Assembly: GCF_020166395.1 (NCBI RefSeq)
Contig: NZ_JAIQXU010000019.1
Location: 1-64,000 of the forward strand
DNA: 64,000 nt
Direction: 5' to 3'
Origin: Deinococcus betulae
GTDB lineage: Bacteria > Deinococcota > Deinococci > Deinococcales > Deinococcaceae
Positions within the stretch are counted from its first letter, which is position 1. Each line of letters starts with the position of its first letter. This document shows positions 50,450-61,469 of the stretch, in pieces. The position numbers and the translations under genes are program-made. The notes beneath the pieces are model-generated. The model was not told the DNA's origin. It ran no database searches and saw nothing but the letters and a program-made list of their open reading frames with translations.

Positions 50450-51661
50450 ATGAGCCTCTCCCCTGCTCCGGCGGTTGACCTCGGCGCGGCCCTGTCGCGC
50501 CGAGCACAGAGCATGAACGCCAGCGCCATCCGCGAAATCCTGAAGGTCACCCAGCGCCCTGAGGTCATCAGCTTTGCCGGTGGCCTGCCTGCCCCGGAAC
50601 TGTTCCCGATTGAAGAGGTGCGGGCCGCCGCCAACACGGTGCTGGACCGCTACGGTCCGGCGGCGCTGCAATATTCCACCACCGAGGGTCACCCGCCGCT
50701 GCGCGAGTGGCTGGCGGCCCAGGCGGGCATTCCGGCAGCCAACGTGCAGATCATGACGGGCAGCCAGCAGGGGCTGGACCTGCTGGGCAAGGTGCTGATT
50801 GACGAGGGAGACACGGTGCTGGTGGAGGCCCCGACCTATCTGGGCGCCCTGCAATCGTTTCAGCCGTACCTGCCGCGGTACGTGCAGCTGCCCACCGACG
50901 ACGGCGGCATTGACGTGGAGGCGCTGGAAGAGGTCCTCAAAACCACCCCGGCCAAGCTGCTGTACGCCGTGCCCAACTTTCAGAACCCCACCGGGCGCAC
51001 CCTGAGCGCCGAGCGGCGGCGCCGACTGGTCGAATTGACCGCGCAGTACGGCGTGCTGGTGATTGAGGACGACCCTTACGGCCAGTTGCGGTTTACCGGT
51101 GAACCCGCTCCCAGCCTCTACAGCCTGGGCCTGGCCCTCCACGGCGACCCGGACCGCAATCACGTGATCTATTCCAGCTCGTTTTCCAAAACGCTGGTGC
51201 CGGGGCTGCGCGACGCCTGGGTGCAGGCGGCCGCGCCCATCATGACCAAGCTGATTCAGGCCAAGCAGGGGGCAGACCTGCACACGCCGACCTTCAACCA
51301 GATGATCGTGGCCGAGCTGGTGCAGGAGGTCCTCCCCCGGCAAATCGAGCGGGTGCGGCAGGCTTACGGCGAGCGGGCGCGGTTCATGCTGGAGCGCATT
51401 CAGGCCGACTTCCCGCCCGAGGTCGCCTACACCACCCCGCAGGGCGGCATGTTCCTGTGGCTGACGCTGCCGCAGGGGGTGGACACGGCCGCCCTGTTGC
51501 CTGCCGCCGTCGAGCGGCGGGTGGCCTACGTCCCCGGCAGCCCCTTCTACGCCCTGGGCGGCGGCGAGAACACCCTGCGCCTGAGCTACACGAGCGCCAC
51601 CCCCGCCCAGATAGAGACCGGGATTCACGCGCTGGGCGACTTGCTGCGCGGGGCCCTGTGA
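50450..51661 (+). CDS. PLP-dependent aminotransferase (2-aminoadipate/LysN type)
   Basis: 403 aa, fold type I. Seen: ISFAGGLPAPELFP, YSTTEGHPPLREWLA, TGSQQGLDL, NFQNPTGRTLS, IEDDPYGQLRF, and SSSFSKTLVPGLRDAW with the PLP lysine. Most similar to 2-aminoadipate aminotransferases of the Thermus LysN group used in the AAA lysine route, or to a general branched/aromatic enzyme. Start 50450 is 7 nt after TAGCAT (leaderless); the ATG at 50441 lies inside that box. First gene of a four-gene overlapping run. Confidence 0.87.
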   Translation: MSLSPAPAVDLGAALSRRAQSMNASAIREILKVTQRPEVISFAGGLPAPELFPIEEVRAAANTVLDRYGPAALQYSTTEGHPPLREWLAAQAGIPAANVQIMTGSQQGLDLLGKVLIDEGDTVLVEAPTYLGALQSFQPYLPRYVQLPTDDGGIDVEALEEVLKTTPAKLLYAVPNFQNPTGRTLSAERRRRLVELTAQYGVLVIEDDPYGQLRFTGEPAPSLYSLGLALHGDPDRNHVIYSSSFSKTLVPGLRDAWVQAAAPIMTKLIQAKQGADLHTPTFNQMIVAELVQEVLPRQIERVRQAYGERARFMLERIQADFPPEVAYTTPQGGMFLWLTLPQGVDTAALLPAAVERRVAYVPGSPFYALGGGENTLRLSYTSATPAQIETGIHALGDLLRGAL

Positions 51662-51939
51662 CGCAGGCCACGCCGGGTGTGCTGGCCGAGGTCCGGCGCG
51701 AACGCGAGCGCCAGGACGCCAAATGGGGCGAGCAGAACCTGGACCCCGCCGTGTGGCTGATGATTCTGGGCGAGGAGGTCGGGGAGGCCAACAACGCCGC
51801 GCTGGAACACCTGATGGGCAACGCGCGTGACCTGAGCCATTACCGCACCGAACTCCTTCAGGTGGCGGCAGTCGCCGTGTCGGCGGTCGAGAGCCTGGAC
51901 CGGCAGCAGGCCCGGCTGGCGGGCTCTGCCGACCAATGA
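51658..51939 (+). CDS. MazG-like NTP pyrophosphohydrolase-fold protein
   Basis: 93 aa. GTG start overlaps the aminotransferase stop (GTGA). Pattern RQDAKWGEQNLDPAVWLMILGEEVGEANNAALE has the EExxE metal-binding motif and a downstream acidic helix, typical of small MazG-like/NTP-PPase proteins that hydrolyse (d)NTPs. Overlaps murI by 4 nt, so translation is coupled. Confidence 0.8.
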   Translation: MTQATPGVLAEVRRERERQDAKWGEQNLDPAVWLMILGEEVGEANNAALEHLMGNARDLSHYRTELLQVAAVAVSAVESLDRQQARLAGSADQ

Positions 51940-52771
51940 CCGCCTCTGCGCCCCTGGGCGTCTTCGACTCTGGCGTGGGCGGCCTGAGCATCCTGGCCGA
52001 ACTACGCCGCGCGCTGCCCGGCGAGGACCTCCTCTATCTGGCCGACACCGCCCACGTTCCCTACGGCGCCCGCCCCGACGACGAGATTCGCACGCTAACC
52101 GACCGCGCCGTAACCGCTCTGCACGCCCAGGGGGTCAAGGGCGTCGTGGTGGCGTGCAACACGGCGTCCGCTTTTAGCCTGGGGCACCTGCGCGCCCGCT
52201 TTGACCTGCCGGTGATCGGGCTGGTCCCCGCCGTGAAACCGGCTGTGCAGGCCACGCGCAGCGGCGTGGTGGGCGTGCTGGCCACCCCCGGCACGCTGCG
52301 CGGCACCCTGCTGGCCGAGGTCATCCGAGAGTGGGCCGAGCCCGCAGGGGTGCAGGTCATCAAGGCCGTCAGCACCGAACTCGTGCCGCTGGTCGAGGCG
52401 GGGCAGGCCGACAGCGAGCGCACGCGGGCCGTCCTGCGCGACATCCTGACCCCGCTGGCGCAGGCCGGAGCCGACCAGTTGGTGCTGGGCTGCACCCATT
52501 ACCCTTTTCTGGCGGGCAGCATCCGCGCCGAGTTCGGGGACACCTTCACGCTGCTGGACAGCGGCCCGGCGGTGGCGCGCCACACCCGCCGTGTGTTGGA
52601 CGGCCGGGGCCTCCTGTCGGGTCAGACTGCGGGCGGCACCGAGCGCTACCTCGTGACCGGCGACCCCAGGACAACGGCGCCAGTGCTGACCACCCTGCTG
52701 GCCCGCAGCATGCACAATGGGACCCAAGACCACCGGGCGGCCCTGACGCCCAGAATCGAGACCATTCAGAC

Positions 52772-52775
<4 letters not shown>
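51936..52775 (+). CDS. murI: Glutamate racemase MurI
   Basis: 279 aa. Supplies D-glutamate for peptidoglycan. Catalytic cysteines: VACNTASAFS and LGCTHYPFL; start GVFDSGVGGLSIL is diagnostic, also LADTAHVPYGAR. ATG overlaps the MazG-like stop (ATGA), and its own stop overlaps rph. Confidence 0.96.
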
Positions 52776-53521
<746 letters not shown>

Positions 53522-53591
53522 AGGTGGCCTGGGCCGGGGCTGCGCTACACTCCGGGGCAGTTCAAAGGCGGGGCCGTTTCAAGGAGGGCAC

Positions 53592-53951
53592 ATGAGCGTG
53601 ACGAGATTCATCGGGCGGGCGCTGCTCGCAAGCATCTTTATCAAGAACGGCCTGGACCACCTGCAGAACCCCGAACCTATCGTGCGCGCCGCGCGCGGCG
53701 CCGAGGTCCCCGAACCCGAACTGGCCGTCAAGGCCAACAGCGGCGTCATGGTGGGCGCGGGCGCCCTGCTGGCCCTGGGGCTGTTTCCGCGCCTCAGCAG
53801 CACGGCCCTGGCGGCCAGCCTGATTCCCACCACCGTGATCGGCCACCCCTTCTGGGACAAAGAGGGCAAAGAGCGCGCGCAGCAGCAAACGCAGTTCCTG
53901 AAAAATCTGGCCCTGCTGGGGGCGCTGCTGATGGTGACCGCGCAGGACTGA
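53592..53951 (+). CDS. DoxX-family membrane protein
   Basis: 119 aa, four hydrophobic segments. Begins RFIGRALLASIFIKNGLDHL, typical of DoxX. May function in thiol/redox homeostasis at the membrane. AAGGAGG precedes the ATG and TACACT serves as -10 about 40 nt upstream. Confidence 0.85.
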   Translation: MSVTRFIGRALLASIFIKNGLDHLQNPEPIVRAARGAEVPEPELAVKANSGVMVGAGALLALGLFPRLSSTALAASLIPTTVIGHPFWDKEGKERAQQQTQFLKNLALLGALLMVTAQD

Positions 53952-53991
53952 AGAGCGGAGGCGAAGTCGTCCAACTCAAGTGCTTGATGTC

Positions 53992-54018
53992 AACAGGAGG
54001 TCAGCCAGGCCTCCTGTT
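53992..54018. terminator. Bidirectional terminator between DoxX and DUF4262 genes
   Basis: 9-bp stem AACAGGAGG / CCTCCTGTT with T-run on the plus strand, between two convergent genes. Confidence 0.75.
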
Positions 54019-54467
54019 TTACCGGTCCAGCAGCGGCTGAATGTCAGGGTCAACTGGGGTCTCCAGGCCCGGAAACTGCCCAGCGCGGTTGGGCCAGATG
54101 AGCTGAAGGGCGGCCACACGCCGCTGCCCAGAGAACCGTTGCGCCTGGCCCAGATACTCGTCCTGATACAGGTCTCTAATGGTCCCAAACAGCACCTCAG
54201 CGCCTTCCAGAATGGCGTCAGAACGTGTGCCCGCCTGAAACTTCTGCCCAGCGCGCACCAGTTCGCCGGCGACATTCAGGATGGCGTGCATCGTGGGCAG
54301 CGGGAGACCGAAGATCAGCAGTTCAGGATGACCATATGTCGCCGTCAGCCCGATGGTGTACGCGAACCCTGGCCCCTCGGCATCTGCAGGCACCATGACC
54401 ACATGCCAGCCAAACTGCTCCACGTCGGCCAGCACCTTCTGGAAGGAGGGATGAAGAGGCAGGGCCA

Positions 54468-54468
<1 letters not shown>
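54019..54468 (-). CDS. DUF4262 family protein
   Basis: 149 aa. FAYTIGLTATYGHPELLIFGLP is the DUF4262 signature, preceded by FGWHVVMVPADAEGPG. Function unknown. Its ATG overlaps the corA stop by one base, so it is coupled to corA; a GTG at 54471 is an alternative start. Confidence 0.83.
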
Positions 54469-55403
<935 letters not shown>

Positions 55404-55645
55404 GGGGGCCTCGGGGGGGTATGGCGCATGACGCGACCTCCAGAAACAGGGGAAAAGAGGAAGGCCAGCACAAACTGGGCGGTTCGCCGTCGGGGGCAAA
55501 CAGGTCTGGGGTCACGTCATCACCTCCTCAGGGCCGCGCGCAGGGCGCCGCGCTGCCATGCTAGCCCTGCGGGCCGGGGGCGGGCAAGGGCCACAAAAAT
55601 CCCTCCCCGCCGGGTGGCGCAGGAGGGTGAGCAGAGGAGCGGCGC

Positions 55646-55882
55646 TTACAGGCCGAAATGGGCGCGGTTCTTGACGATAAAGTCTTCCTCGCCGCCAGGG
55701 ACATCCTCTTCGGGAAAGATGGCGCTGACCGGGCAGGCCGGCACGCACGCGCCGCAGTCAATGCACTCGTCGGGGTGAATGAGGTACTGGTCACCGCCGT
55801 CGTAGATGCATTCCACCGGGCACACCTCGGTGCAGGCCTGGTCCTTGACGCCGACGCAGGGGCTTACGATTACGTGAGGCAT
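55646..55882 (-). CDS. Ferredoxin (3Fe-4S/4Fe-4S type)
   Basis: 78 aa. First cluster ligands in PCVGVKDQACTEVCPVEC; second in CIDCGACVPACPVSAIFPE. Spacing is that of the 7Fe/8Fe ferredoxins of Thermus and Mycobacterium. Electron carrier. TACTGT lies 5 nt before ATG 55882, near-leaderless. Confidence 0.93.
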   Translation of the reverse strand: MPHVIVSPCVGVKDQACTEVCPVECIYDGGDQYLIHPDECIDCGACVPACPVSAIFPEEDVPGGEEDFIVKNRAHFGL

Positions 55883-55990
55883 GGGGGACAGTATGCACAC
55901 CCCGCCTGCGCGCCGCAAGGGCGCAGGCCACCCTCTTTTTGACGTTCAGGCGGGCAAAACCGAGCCGTCAGCTCAGGATTGGGACGCGGT

Positions 55991-56782
55991 TCAGGAACCG
56001 GGTGGGCGGGCCAGGTGGGCCTCGGCCAGGGCCAGGTCGCTGCCTTTGTCCACGTCGGTGCCTACGGCGGCGTGGGGGGTCACCAGGGCGCGCGCCTTGA
56101 CCCCCAGCAGCGCCGAGACCCGCCCCTCCAGGGCGGCCACACTCAGGCGGCCCGTGACCAGACGCAGCAGCACGCCGGGGCCAATCAGGGCGGCCAGTTT
56201 CAGAGGCGCCTTGCGGGCGGCCAGCACCTCGCGCAGCCGGGGCAGGAACGCGCCGATCAGGGCCGGGTCCAGTACAAAGAGGTTGCCGCCCGTGAAGGTG
56301 CCGTCTTTCAGGCGGGCATAGGTGCGCTTGACGCCGGGAAAGGCGGCCTCGCAGGTCTGGCGGGTGACCACCGGGTACACCAGGCCGGCGTCTGTGGGGG
56401 CCGCGCGCAGCACGTCGCGCACCTGCTCGGCCGTCAGCAGCGGAATATCGGCCGTGACCACCAGCACACGCTCACCCGCCGCCAGGCCCACGCCGCCGCG
56501 CAGCGCCTCGACGCCCGCTTCCAGGTTGCTCAGCAGGGTGCCGTGGTCCGTGACGCGCAGGTCAATCTGGGCGTCCAGCGCGGGCGTGGTCGGGCCCACG
56601 TAAGCCACCCGGCCAATCAGCCCGCTGCCCCGCAGGGCCGCCAGCACCCGCTCGGCCATCGGCACGCCGGCCACCGGAATCAGCGGCTTGACGCTGACGC
56701 CGTGCGCCGCCGCAAACGGGTCGCCGGGGTCGCCGCCGCCCAGGACCACGGCGCTGTAGCGCGCTCCGTCTTCGGTGTTCAT
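55991..56782 (-). CDS. MobA-like NTP nucleotidyltransferase
   Basis: 263 aa. N-terminal signature variant [38 protein letters not shown], then [15 protein letters not shown] (metal-binding Asp). Nucleotidyltransferase fold; substrate unknown. TACCCT 8 nt upstream of the ATG, leaderless. Confidence 0.8.
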   Translation of the reverse strand: MNTEDGARYSAVVLGGGDPGDPFAAAHGVSVKPLIPVAGVPMAERVLAALRGSGLIGRVAYVGPTTPALDAQIDLRVTDHGTLLSNLEAGVEALRGGVGLAAGERVLVVTADIPLLTAEQVRDVLRAAPTDAGLVYPVVTRQTCEAAFPGVKRTYARLKDGTFTGGNLFVLDPALIGAFLPRLREVLAARKAPLKLAALIGPGVLLRLVTGRLSVAALEGRVSALLGVKARALVTPHAAVGTDVDKGSDLALAEAHLARPPGS

Positions 56783-56868
56783 TGGCCGTCAGGGTAGCAA
56801 AAAGGCGCCGCCCTGCCGGAGAGCGGAGTGGGATCGGCCTGGGTCCTGCCCTGAACCTCCTGAGATAA

Positions 56869-56889
56869 GCGAAGTGGGTTCAGCTTCGC
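56869..56889 (-). terminator. Hairpin downstream of the histidine kinase gene
   Basis: GCGAAG / CTTCGC 6-bp stem, followed on the minus strand by TTATCTC. Weak candidate. Confidence 0.3.
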
Positions 56890-56946
56890 CTCAGTAGGGA
56901 TGACCAGCATGGCGAGAGAAGCTGAAGCGCCTGGAGAGGACCGCTG

Positions 56947-58404
56947 TTAGGCCTCAGGGCCAGCGGTGGCCCCAGCCCCCTGACCCGGCAGGTGCAGCTG
57001 GGCCGCAAAGCCCTGTCCCGGCGCACTCACCAGGGTCAACTGGCCGCCGTGAAGCGCCGCCACATGCCGCGCCAGCGCCAGCCCCAGGCCATGCCCGCCG
57101 GTGTCCAGGTTGCGGCTGGCGTCGGGGCGGTAAAAGGCCTCGCCCAGCCTCGCCAGGGTGTCGGCGTCCACACCGGGGCCGTCATCCCGGACGGTAACCA
57201 GGGCGCCGCCCGCCTGGGCTTCCACGCAGACCGTGACCGCCGCGCCGGGGGCATGGCGCACCGCGTTGGTGGTCAGGTTCCAGATGGCCTGGCCCAGCAG
57301 CACCCGGTCACCCGCCACGGTGACTGCCTGGGAGGCCTCCAGGTCCACGTCGGCCAGGGGGTCCAGCTCGCGGGCGCGGTCCACAGCGTCGGCGGCCAGG
57401 TCACGCAGCGGCACCGGCGCGCGCTGCACAGCCGCCGGGTCGCGTGCCAGCAGCAGCAGATGGTTGGCCAGAGTAGCCAGCCGGGCGATATCCGTGCCGA
57501 TTTCTTGCAGGTCGTGGCGGTAACGCGCGGCGTCCCGGTCACGGGCCAGGCTGCCTTCCACGCGGGCCGTCAGGGCGGCCAGGGGCGAGCGCAGGTCGTG
57601 GGCGGCGGCGCGCAGAAAGCTCTGCTCGCGGTCGCGGGCGTCGGCCAGGCGGGCAAACGAGCCTTGCAGGGTCAGGGCCAGCCGGGCCAGCTCGTCGCCC
57701 TGACCCGCCCCTGGCAGGGGCCGGCGCAGGTCGCCGCCTTCGCCCACGGCGCGCGCCGCTGTTTCCAGGCTGCGCACCGGGCGTAGCAGCCGCCCGGCGA
57801 CCACCCAGCCCACCAGCAGGGACAGCGCCAGGGCCAGCGGCAGCAGCAGGGTCAGGGCGCGGCCAAAAGCCCGCTGGGCGTCGCCCAAGGCGCGCGCGTC
57901 CAGCGAGATATGCAGCCGCGCCGCGCCGCGCAGGTCCCGCACCAGCACCAAAAAGGCGCCGTCGCCACTCTGGTGCAGGCCGGGCGATAAGGTCAGTGGC
58001 ACCCCCGCCGGAAAGGCCTGGGTGCCCACCGCCTGCACCTGTCCCCCCTGTGTGCTGACCACCCGCAGATTCAGCCCCTGGCCGTTCAGGTCGCGGGCAA
58101 TGCGTTCCAGGTCGCTCTGCGAGATGGTGGTCACTCCCAGAAGAGAGGGCAAGAGGTCCTCCATCCCGCCGGCCTCGGGGGGACGGGGGCGGAACAGGCC
58201 TTCCACTCGCCCCTGCACCGCTTCTAAGGCGCTACTGAGGCGCTGCTCCTGGGCCTGCCGCAGAAAGCCATTCACCGACAGGTACAGGCCACCGGCCACC
58301 AGGGCCACCGCCAGACCGGTGGCCAGCGCGGCCCACAGCGCCAGCCGGGCGCGCAGGGTCAGGCCTGGCCGGCGCCCAGCCGTCAGGGGCACAGTTACTG
58401 GCAC
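56947..58404 (-). CDS. Sensor histidine kinase (HAMP type)
   Basis: 485 aa. Membrane helix ~23-48, sensor region of ~130 residues, second helix ~185-210 (LLPLALALSLLVGWVVAG), HAMP, H-box AAHDLRSPLAAL, N-box WNLTTNAVRHAP, G1 DDGPGVD, G2 GGHGLGLAL. Partner of the response regulator 9 nt upstream. Signal unknown. Confidence 0.92.
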   Translation of the reverse strand: MPVTVPLTAGRRPGLTLRARLALWAALATGLAVALVAGGLYLSVNGFLRQAQEQRLSSALEAVQGRVEGLFRPRPPEAGGMEDLLPSLLGVTTISQSDLERIARDLNGQGLNLRVVSTQGGQVQAVGTQAFPAGVPLTLSPGLHQSGDGAFLVLVRDLRGAARLHISLDARALGDAQRAFGRALTLLLPLALALSLLVGWVVAGRLLRPVRSLETAARAVGEGGDLRRPLPGAGQGDELARLALTLQGSFARLADARDREQSFLRAAAHDLRSPLAALTARVEGSLARDRDAARYRHDLQEIGTDIARLATLANHLLLLARDPAAVQRAPVPLRDLAADAVDRARELDPLADVDLEASQAVTVAGDRVLLGQAIWNLTTNAVRHAPGAAVTVCVEAQAGGALVTVRDDGPGVDADTLARLGEAFYRPDASRNLDTGGHGLGLALARHVAALHGGQLTLVSAPGQGFAAQLHLPGQGAGATAGPEA

Positions 58405-58413
58405 AGCGGCGCC

Positions 58414-59076
58414 TCAGCGCTCGGCACGGTAGCCGCGTCCCCGCTCGGAACTGATGGCCTCGGGGGCCAGCTTGCGCCGCACGTAGCGCACGTACACGTC
58501 CACAATGCGCGCCTCACCCTCGAAGGTCGGGCCCCACACCCGGTCAATCAGGTCTTCGCGGGTAAACCAGCGGTCGGGGGCCAGCGCCAGCGTTTCGAGG
58601 AGGGCGTACTCGCGCCCCGTCACGGCGACCTCCTGGCCGTCCCAGGCCACCGTGCGGGCCACCGTGTTCAGCAGCCCGCGCCCACCGGCAAACGAGACGC
58701 GCGGCGCGCCGTCCCCCCGCTCCCGGCGCGACAGGGCGCGCAGGGTGGCCAGCAATTCGGGCATGGCAAAGGGTTTGACCAGATAGGCGTCCCCGCCCAG
58801 GTCCAAGCCCTCGACCCGGTCCCCCAGTTCGCCCCGCGCGGTCAGAAACAGAATGGCCGAGTCCACACCCTGCTCCCGCAATTCACGCGCCACGGCAAAG
58901 CCATCTATACCGGGCAGCATCACGTCCAGCACCACCAGCGGAAACTCGCCCAGTGCGGCCTGCTCCAAGCCTTCGGGACCGGTCTGCGCCCAGGTGACGG
59001 CGTAGCCCGCTTCCCGCAGCACCTCGGCGGTGGGCTGCGCGATGCGGGCGTCGTCCTCCACAAGCAGCAGTCTCAT
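58414..59076 (-). CDS. OmpR/PhoB-family response regulator
   Basis: 220 aa. Receiver with acidic pocket EDDA, phospho-Asp in [13 protein letters not shown], conserved Thr/Lys (FLTARG; YLVKPF), and a winged-helix C-terminal domain with RYVRRKL. First gene of the two-component operon. TACACT lies 6 nt upstream of the ATG (leaderless). Two direct repeats at the -35 suggest autoregulation. Confidence 0.93.
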   Translation of the reverse strand: MRLLLVEDDARIAQPTAEVLREAGYAVTWAQTGPEGLEQAALGEFPLVVLDVMLPGIDGFAVARELREQGVDSAILFLTARGELGDRVEGLDLGGDAYLVKPFAMPELLATLRALSRRERGDGAPRVSFAGGRGLLNTVARTVAWDGQEVAVTGREYALLETLALAPDRWFTREDLIDRVWGPTFEGEARIVDVYVRYVRRKLAPEAISSERGRGYRAER

Positions 59077-59082
59077 GGGATC

Positions 59083-59114
59083 AGTGTAGGCCCGACGGTT
59101 AAAGCGGCCTTAAA
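59083..59114 (-). promoter_or_regulatory. Response-regulator promoter with 11-bp-period TTTAA repeats
   Basis: On the minus strand: TTTAA (59110-59114) and TTTAA (59099-59103), spaced 11 bp, overlap the -35 position; TACACT -10 at 59083-59088. 11-bp tandem repeats are typical of OmpR-family binding, so the adjacent regulator may bind here. Confidence 0.5.
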
Positions 59115-59202
59115 AGACCCCCTACGGCCTCCAATTGAAGCGAAATGCGCCATACACGGTGCCTACCTGGCTACTGTCAGACAGTGCAAACCGTATAAAC
59201 AG

Positions 59203-59231
59203 AAAAAGCCCCCGCCATAGAGGCCGGGAGC
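59203..59231 (-). terminator. Terminator of the 59-kb lipoprotein gene
   Basis: Stem GCTCCC-G-GCC / GGC-GGGGGC on the minus strand with a 5-nt loop, one G-U and one bulge, then five T. 17 nt past the stop. Confidence 0.75.
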
Positions 59232-59247
59232 CTGGGAGGAGCGGGGC

Positions 59248-59949
59248 TTAGAAGAGGCTGTGGGCCTTGAGGCTGGCGGTGGTGGCAGCGGTCATAAAGA
59301 CCCACTGGGCACCTGCCGGAGTGCCGTTGCGCATCGTTGCGGAGGCCGCCGCCGTGCTGGTGCTCGGGGTCAGGCTCACATACGTCCAGTTCCAGCCCTT
59401 GACTAGGCGCACGTCCACATCAGCCGTCGAGGTCACTTTGCCAGCGGTGTCCTTGCATTCCACCTTGCCCTTCTGGGTCACGTTGCGGTCAACGTAGGTC
59501 AGAATCGCCAGGTTGGTCGTTTTGCCACTCACGCTCATCAGTTCAATTGCCCTGTCATTGGCGGCGTCCACCCGGAAGGATGCGGCGTTGCCCTGAACGT
59601 CCTTATCGCTCACAACGACGCTATCCGTGCAGCCTGTAGGCGTGACGGAGGAGAGCTTCTTGAGAGGAGGGACCGGCAGGGTGCCCAGGACAAAAGCACC
59701 CTGCGCGCTTAGGGCCGTTTCCGTCAGCAGTTTGTTGGTGTTGCCGTCGGCAACGTCCACCACGACCTTACCCGCGCCGCCGCTCCAGGCCTTGGTGGTC
59801 AGGGTCACATCGCCCGTGGTGCTGTTAATGGTCTGCGTGCCTTCCACCACCGTACCGCTCACGCCGGTGACGGGCTTGGGGGTGTTGAACAGGTTGCAGG
59901 AGGCCAGGGCCAGGGGGGCCAGCAGAACCAACATCAGGTGCTTTTTCAT
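59248..59949 (-). CDS. Putative lipoprotein of unknown function
   Basis: 233 aa. Lipoprotein signal MKKHLMLVLLAPLALASC with lipobox LASC. Mature part is Thr/Val-rich and beta-strand-like (SGTVVEGTQTINSTTGDVTL); two further cysteines (GCTDS, VECKD) could pair. No family recognised. TATCTT lies 9 nt upstream of the ATG at 59949; the longer reading to 60057 is non-characteristic. Confidence 0.7.
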   Translation of the reverse strand: MKKHLMLVLLAPLALASCNLFNTPKPVTGVSGTVVEGTQTINSTTGDVTLTTKAWSGGAGKVVVDVADGNTNKLLTETALSAQGAFVLGTLPVPPLKKLSSVTPTGCTDSVVVSDKDVQGNAASFRVDAANDRAIELMSVSGKTTNLAILTYVDRNVTQKGKVECKDTAGKVTSTADVDVRLVKGWNWTYVSLTPSTSTAAASATMRNGTPAGAQWVFMTAATTASLKAHSLF

Positions 59950-60007
59950 CAACTGGAGAAGATACACACATTTTTTAGGAATCGCGAGCAACTTTGCCCT
60001 GCTTAGC

Positions 60008-60370
60008 CTATGCTCCCAATGCCCGCCAAAACGCCCATCCCAGCAAGACCATCCCAATTAAGAGCACCAGAACTAATGCGGGAACCACCCAGGGCAGGCG
60101 GCGCTGCATCTGCAAGCTCCGTTCTCTAGCCCTGTTCAGCACGTCGCCTGGCAGGGTCCGTGCCGCCAGCGCCAGCAGTCCCGGCACCACCAGCGCGTCA
60201 TCGGCCAGCCCCAGCACTGGGGTCAGGTCAGGCAGCAGGTCCAGCGGCAGCAAGGCGTATCCCAGCGCCAGGGCGGCCAGCAGTTTGGCGCCAGCAGGGG
60301 TGCGGCGGTCGCCCAGGGCAAACAGCAGGGCCAGGGCGTCACGCCAGACGGCTCGGACTCGGGTAAACAC
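60008..60370 (-). CDS. YkvA/DUF1232 membrane protein
   Basis: 120 aa from GTG 60370, with AAGGAAGAGG before it. DUF1232 core: [41 protein letters not shown], typical of the YkvA family. A C-terminal membrane helix ([21 protein letters not shown]) follows a charged linker. Function unknown. A much longer reading on this strand (to 61531) runs antisense to rplU and rpmA and is rejected. Confidence 0.82.
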   Translation of the reverse strand: MFTRVRAVWRDALALLFALGDRRTPAGAKLLAALALGYALLPLDLLPDLTPVLGLADDALVVPGLLALAARTLPGDVLNRARERSLQMQRRLPWVVPALVLVLLIGMVLLGWAFWRALGA

Positions 60371-60760
60371 CCTCTTCCTTACGGGCTTAGCTGGCCCAGG
60401 GTTCCGTGCTAGGCTGTCAGGGTCAGCTGCCCCGTCCAAGGGGTCAGCGCCGGAGGTCAGAAACGCCCCGCTCGCCCCCCGCGAGCCGACGTGTACCGCG
60501 AGGACACGTAAAAAGACACGGGAACAGCCGCGCAACCCAGACCGTACTCGCCCTTTGCCGGCGTGGTCCTCTGTTGCCTGCTCTGCCTGTGTCCTGGCGC
60601 GTTCTGCCCCCCGGACATGGGTGGCGTTCCCGACTACCGTGCACCGCCCCCATGTGGTACAGTTCGAGCTTGGTGACCCGCCCACGCGGCGGGGGCGCGA
60701 CAAGTGGTCAGAGCTGGCTGGGGCAGCGTTTCCCGGACGCCTGGCAGAAGGAGAAAGACC

Positions 60761-61063
<303 letters not shown>

Positions 61064-61075
61064 GGGAGGACAGAC

Positions 61076-61348
61076 ATGGCACACAAGAAAGGCGTAGGTT
61101 CGTCCAAGAACGGCCGTGACAGCCAGCCCAAGTACCTGGGCGTGAAGAAGTTCGGCGGCGAGCAGGTGCTGGCCGGCAACATCCTCGTGCGTCAGCGCGG
61201 CACCAAGTTCAAGGCCGGCCCCAATGTGGGCATGGGCCGTGACCACACCCTGTTTGCGCTGGAAGGCGGCAAGGTCGTGTTCACCAACCGTGGCACCAAG
61301 GGCCGCTTCATCTCCATCGAAGTGCCCACTGCCGCCGCCGCTGACTGA
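61076..61348 (+). CDS. rpmA: 50S ribosomal protein L27
   Basis: 90 aa. N-terminus [20 protein letters not shown] is the conserved arm reaching into the peptidyl-transferase centre; no Firmicute-type cleavable extension. GGAGG before ATG, 12 nt after rplU. Ends with an intrinsic terminator. Confidence 0.97.
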   Translation: MAHKKGVGSSKNGRDSQPKYLGVKKFGGEQVLAGNILVRQRGTKFKAGPNVGMGRDHTLFALEGGKVVFTNRGTKGRFISIEVPTAAAAD

Positions 61349-61366
61349 ACCGTCCATTGGTGGTTT

Positions 61367-61399
61367 CCCCCGCCCGTCCACTGGGCGGGGGACTTTTTT
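61367..61399 (+). terminator. rplU-rpmA terminator
   Basis: 9-bp stem CCCCCGCCC / GGGCGGGGG (61367-61391), loop GTCCACT, then ACTTTTTT. Confidence 0.88.
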
Positions 61400-61469
61400 G
61401 CACCTGCTGTCCGGCGCGGTACGCTCCACAGCAGCAGGCGGGGCCCCAGGTCCCAGGGAGGACAGCGCG

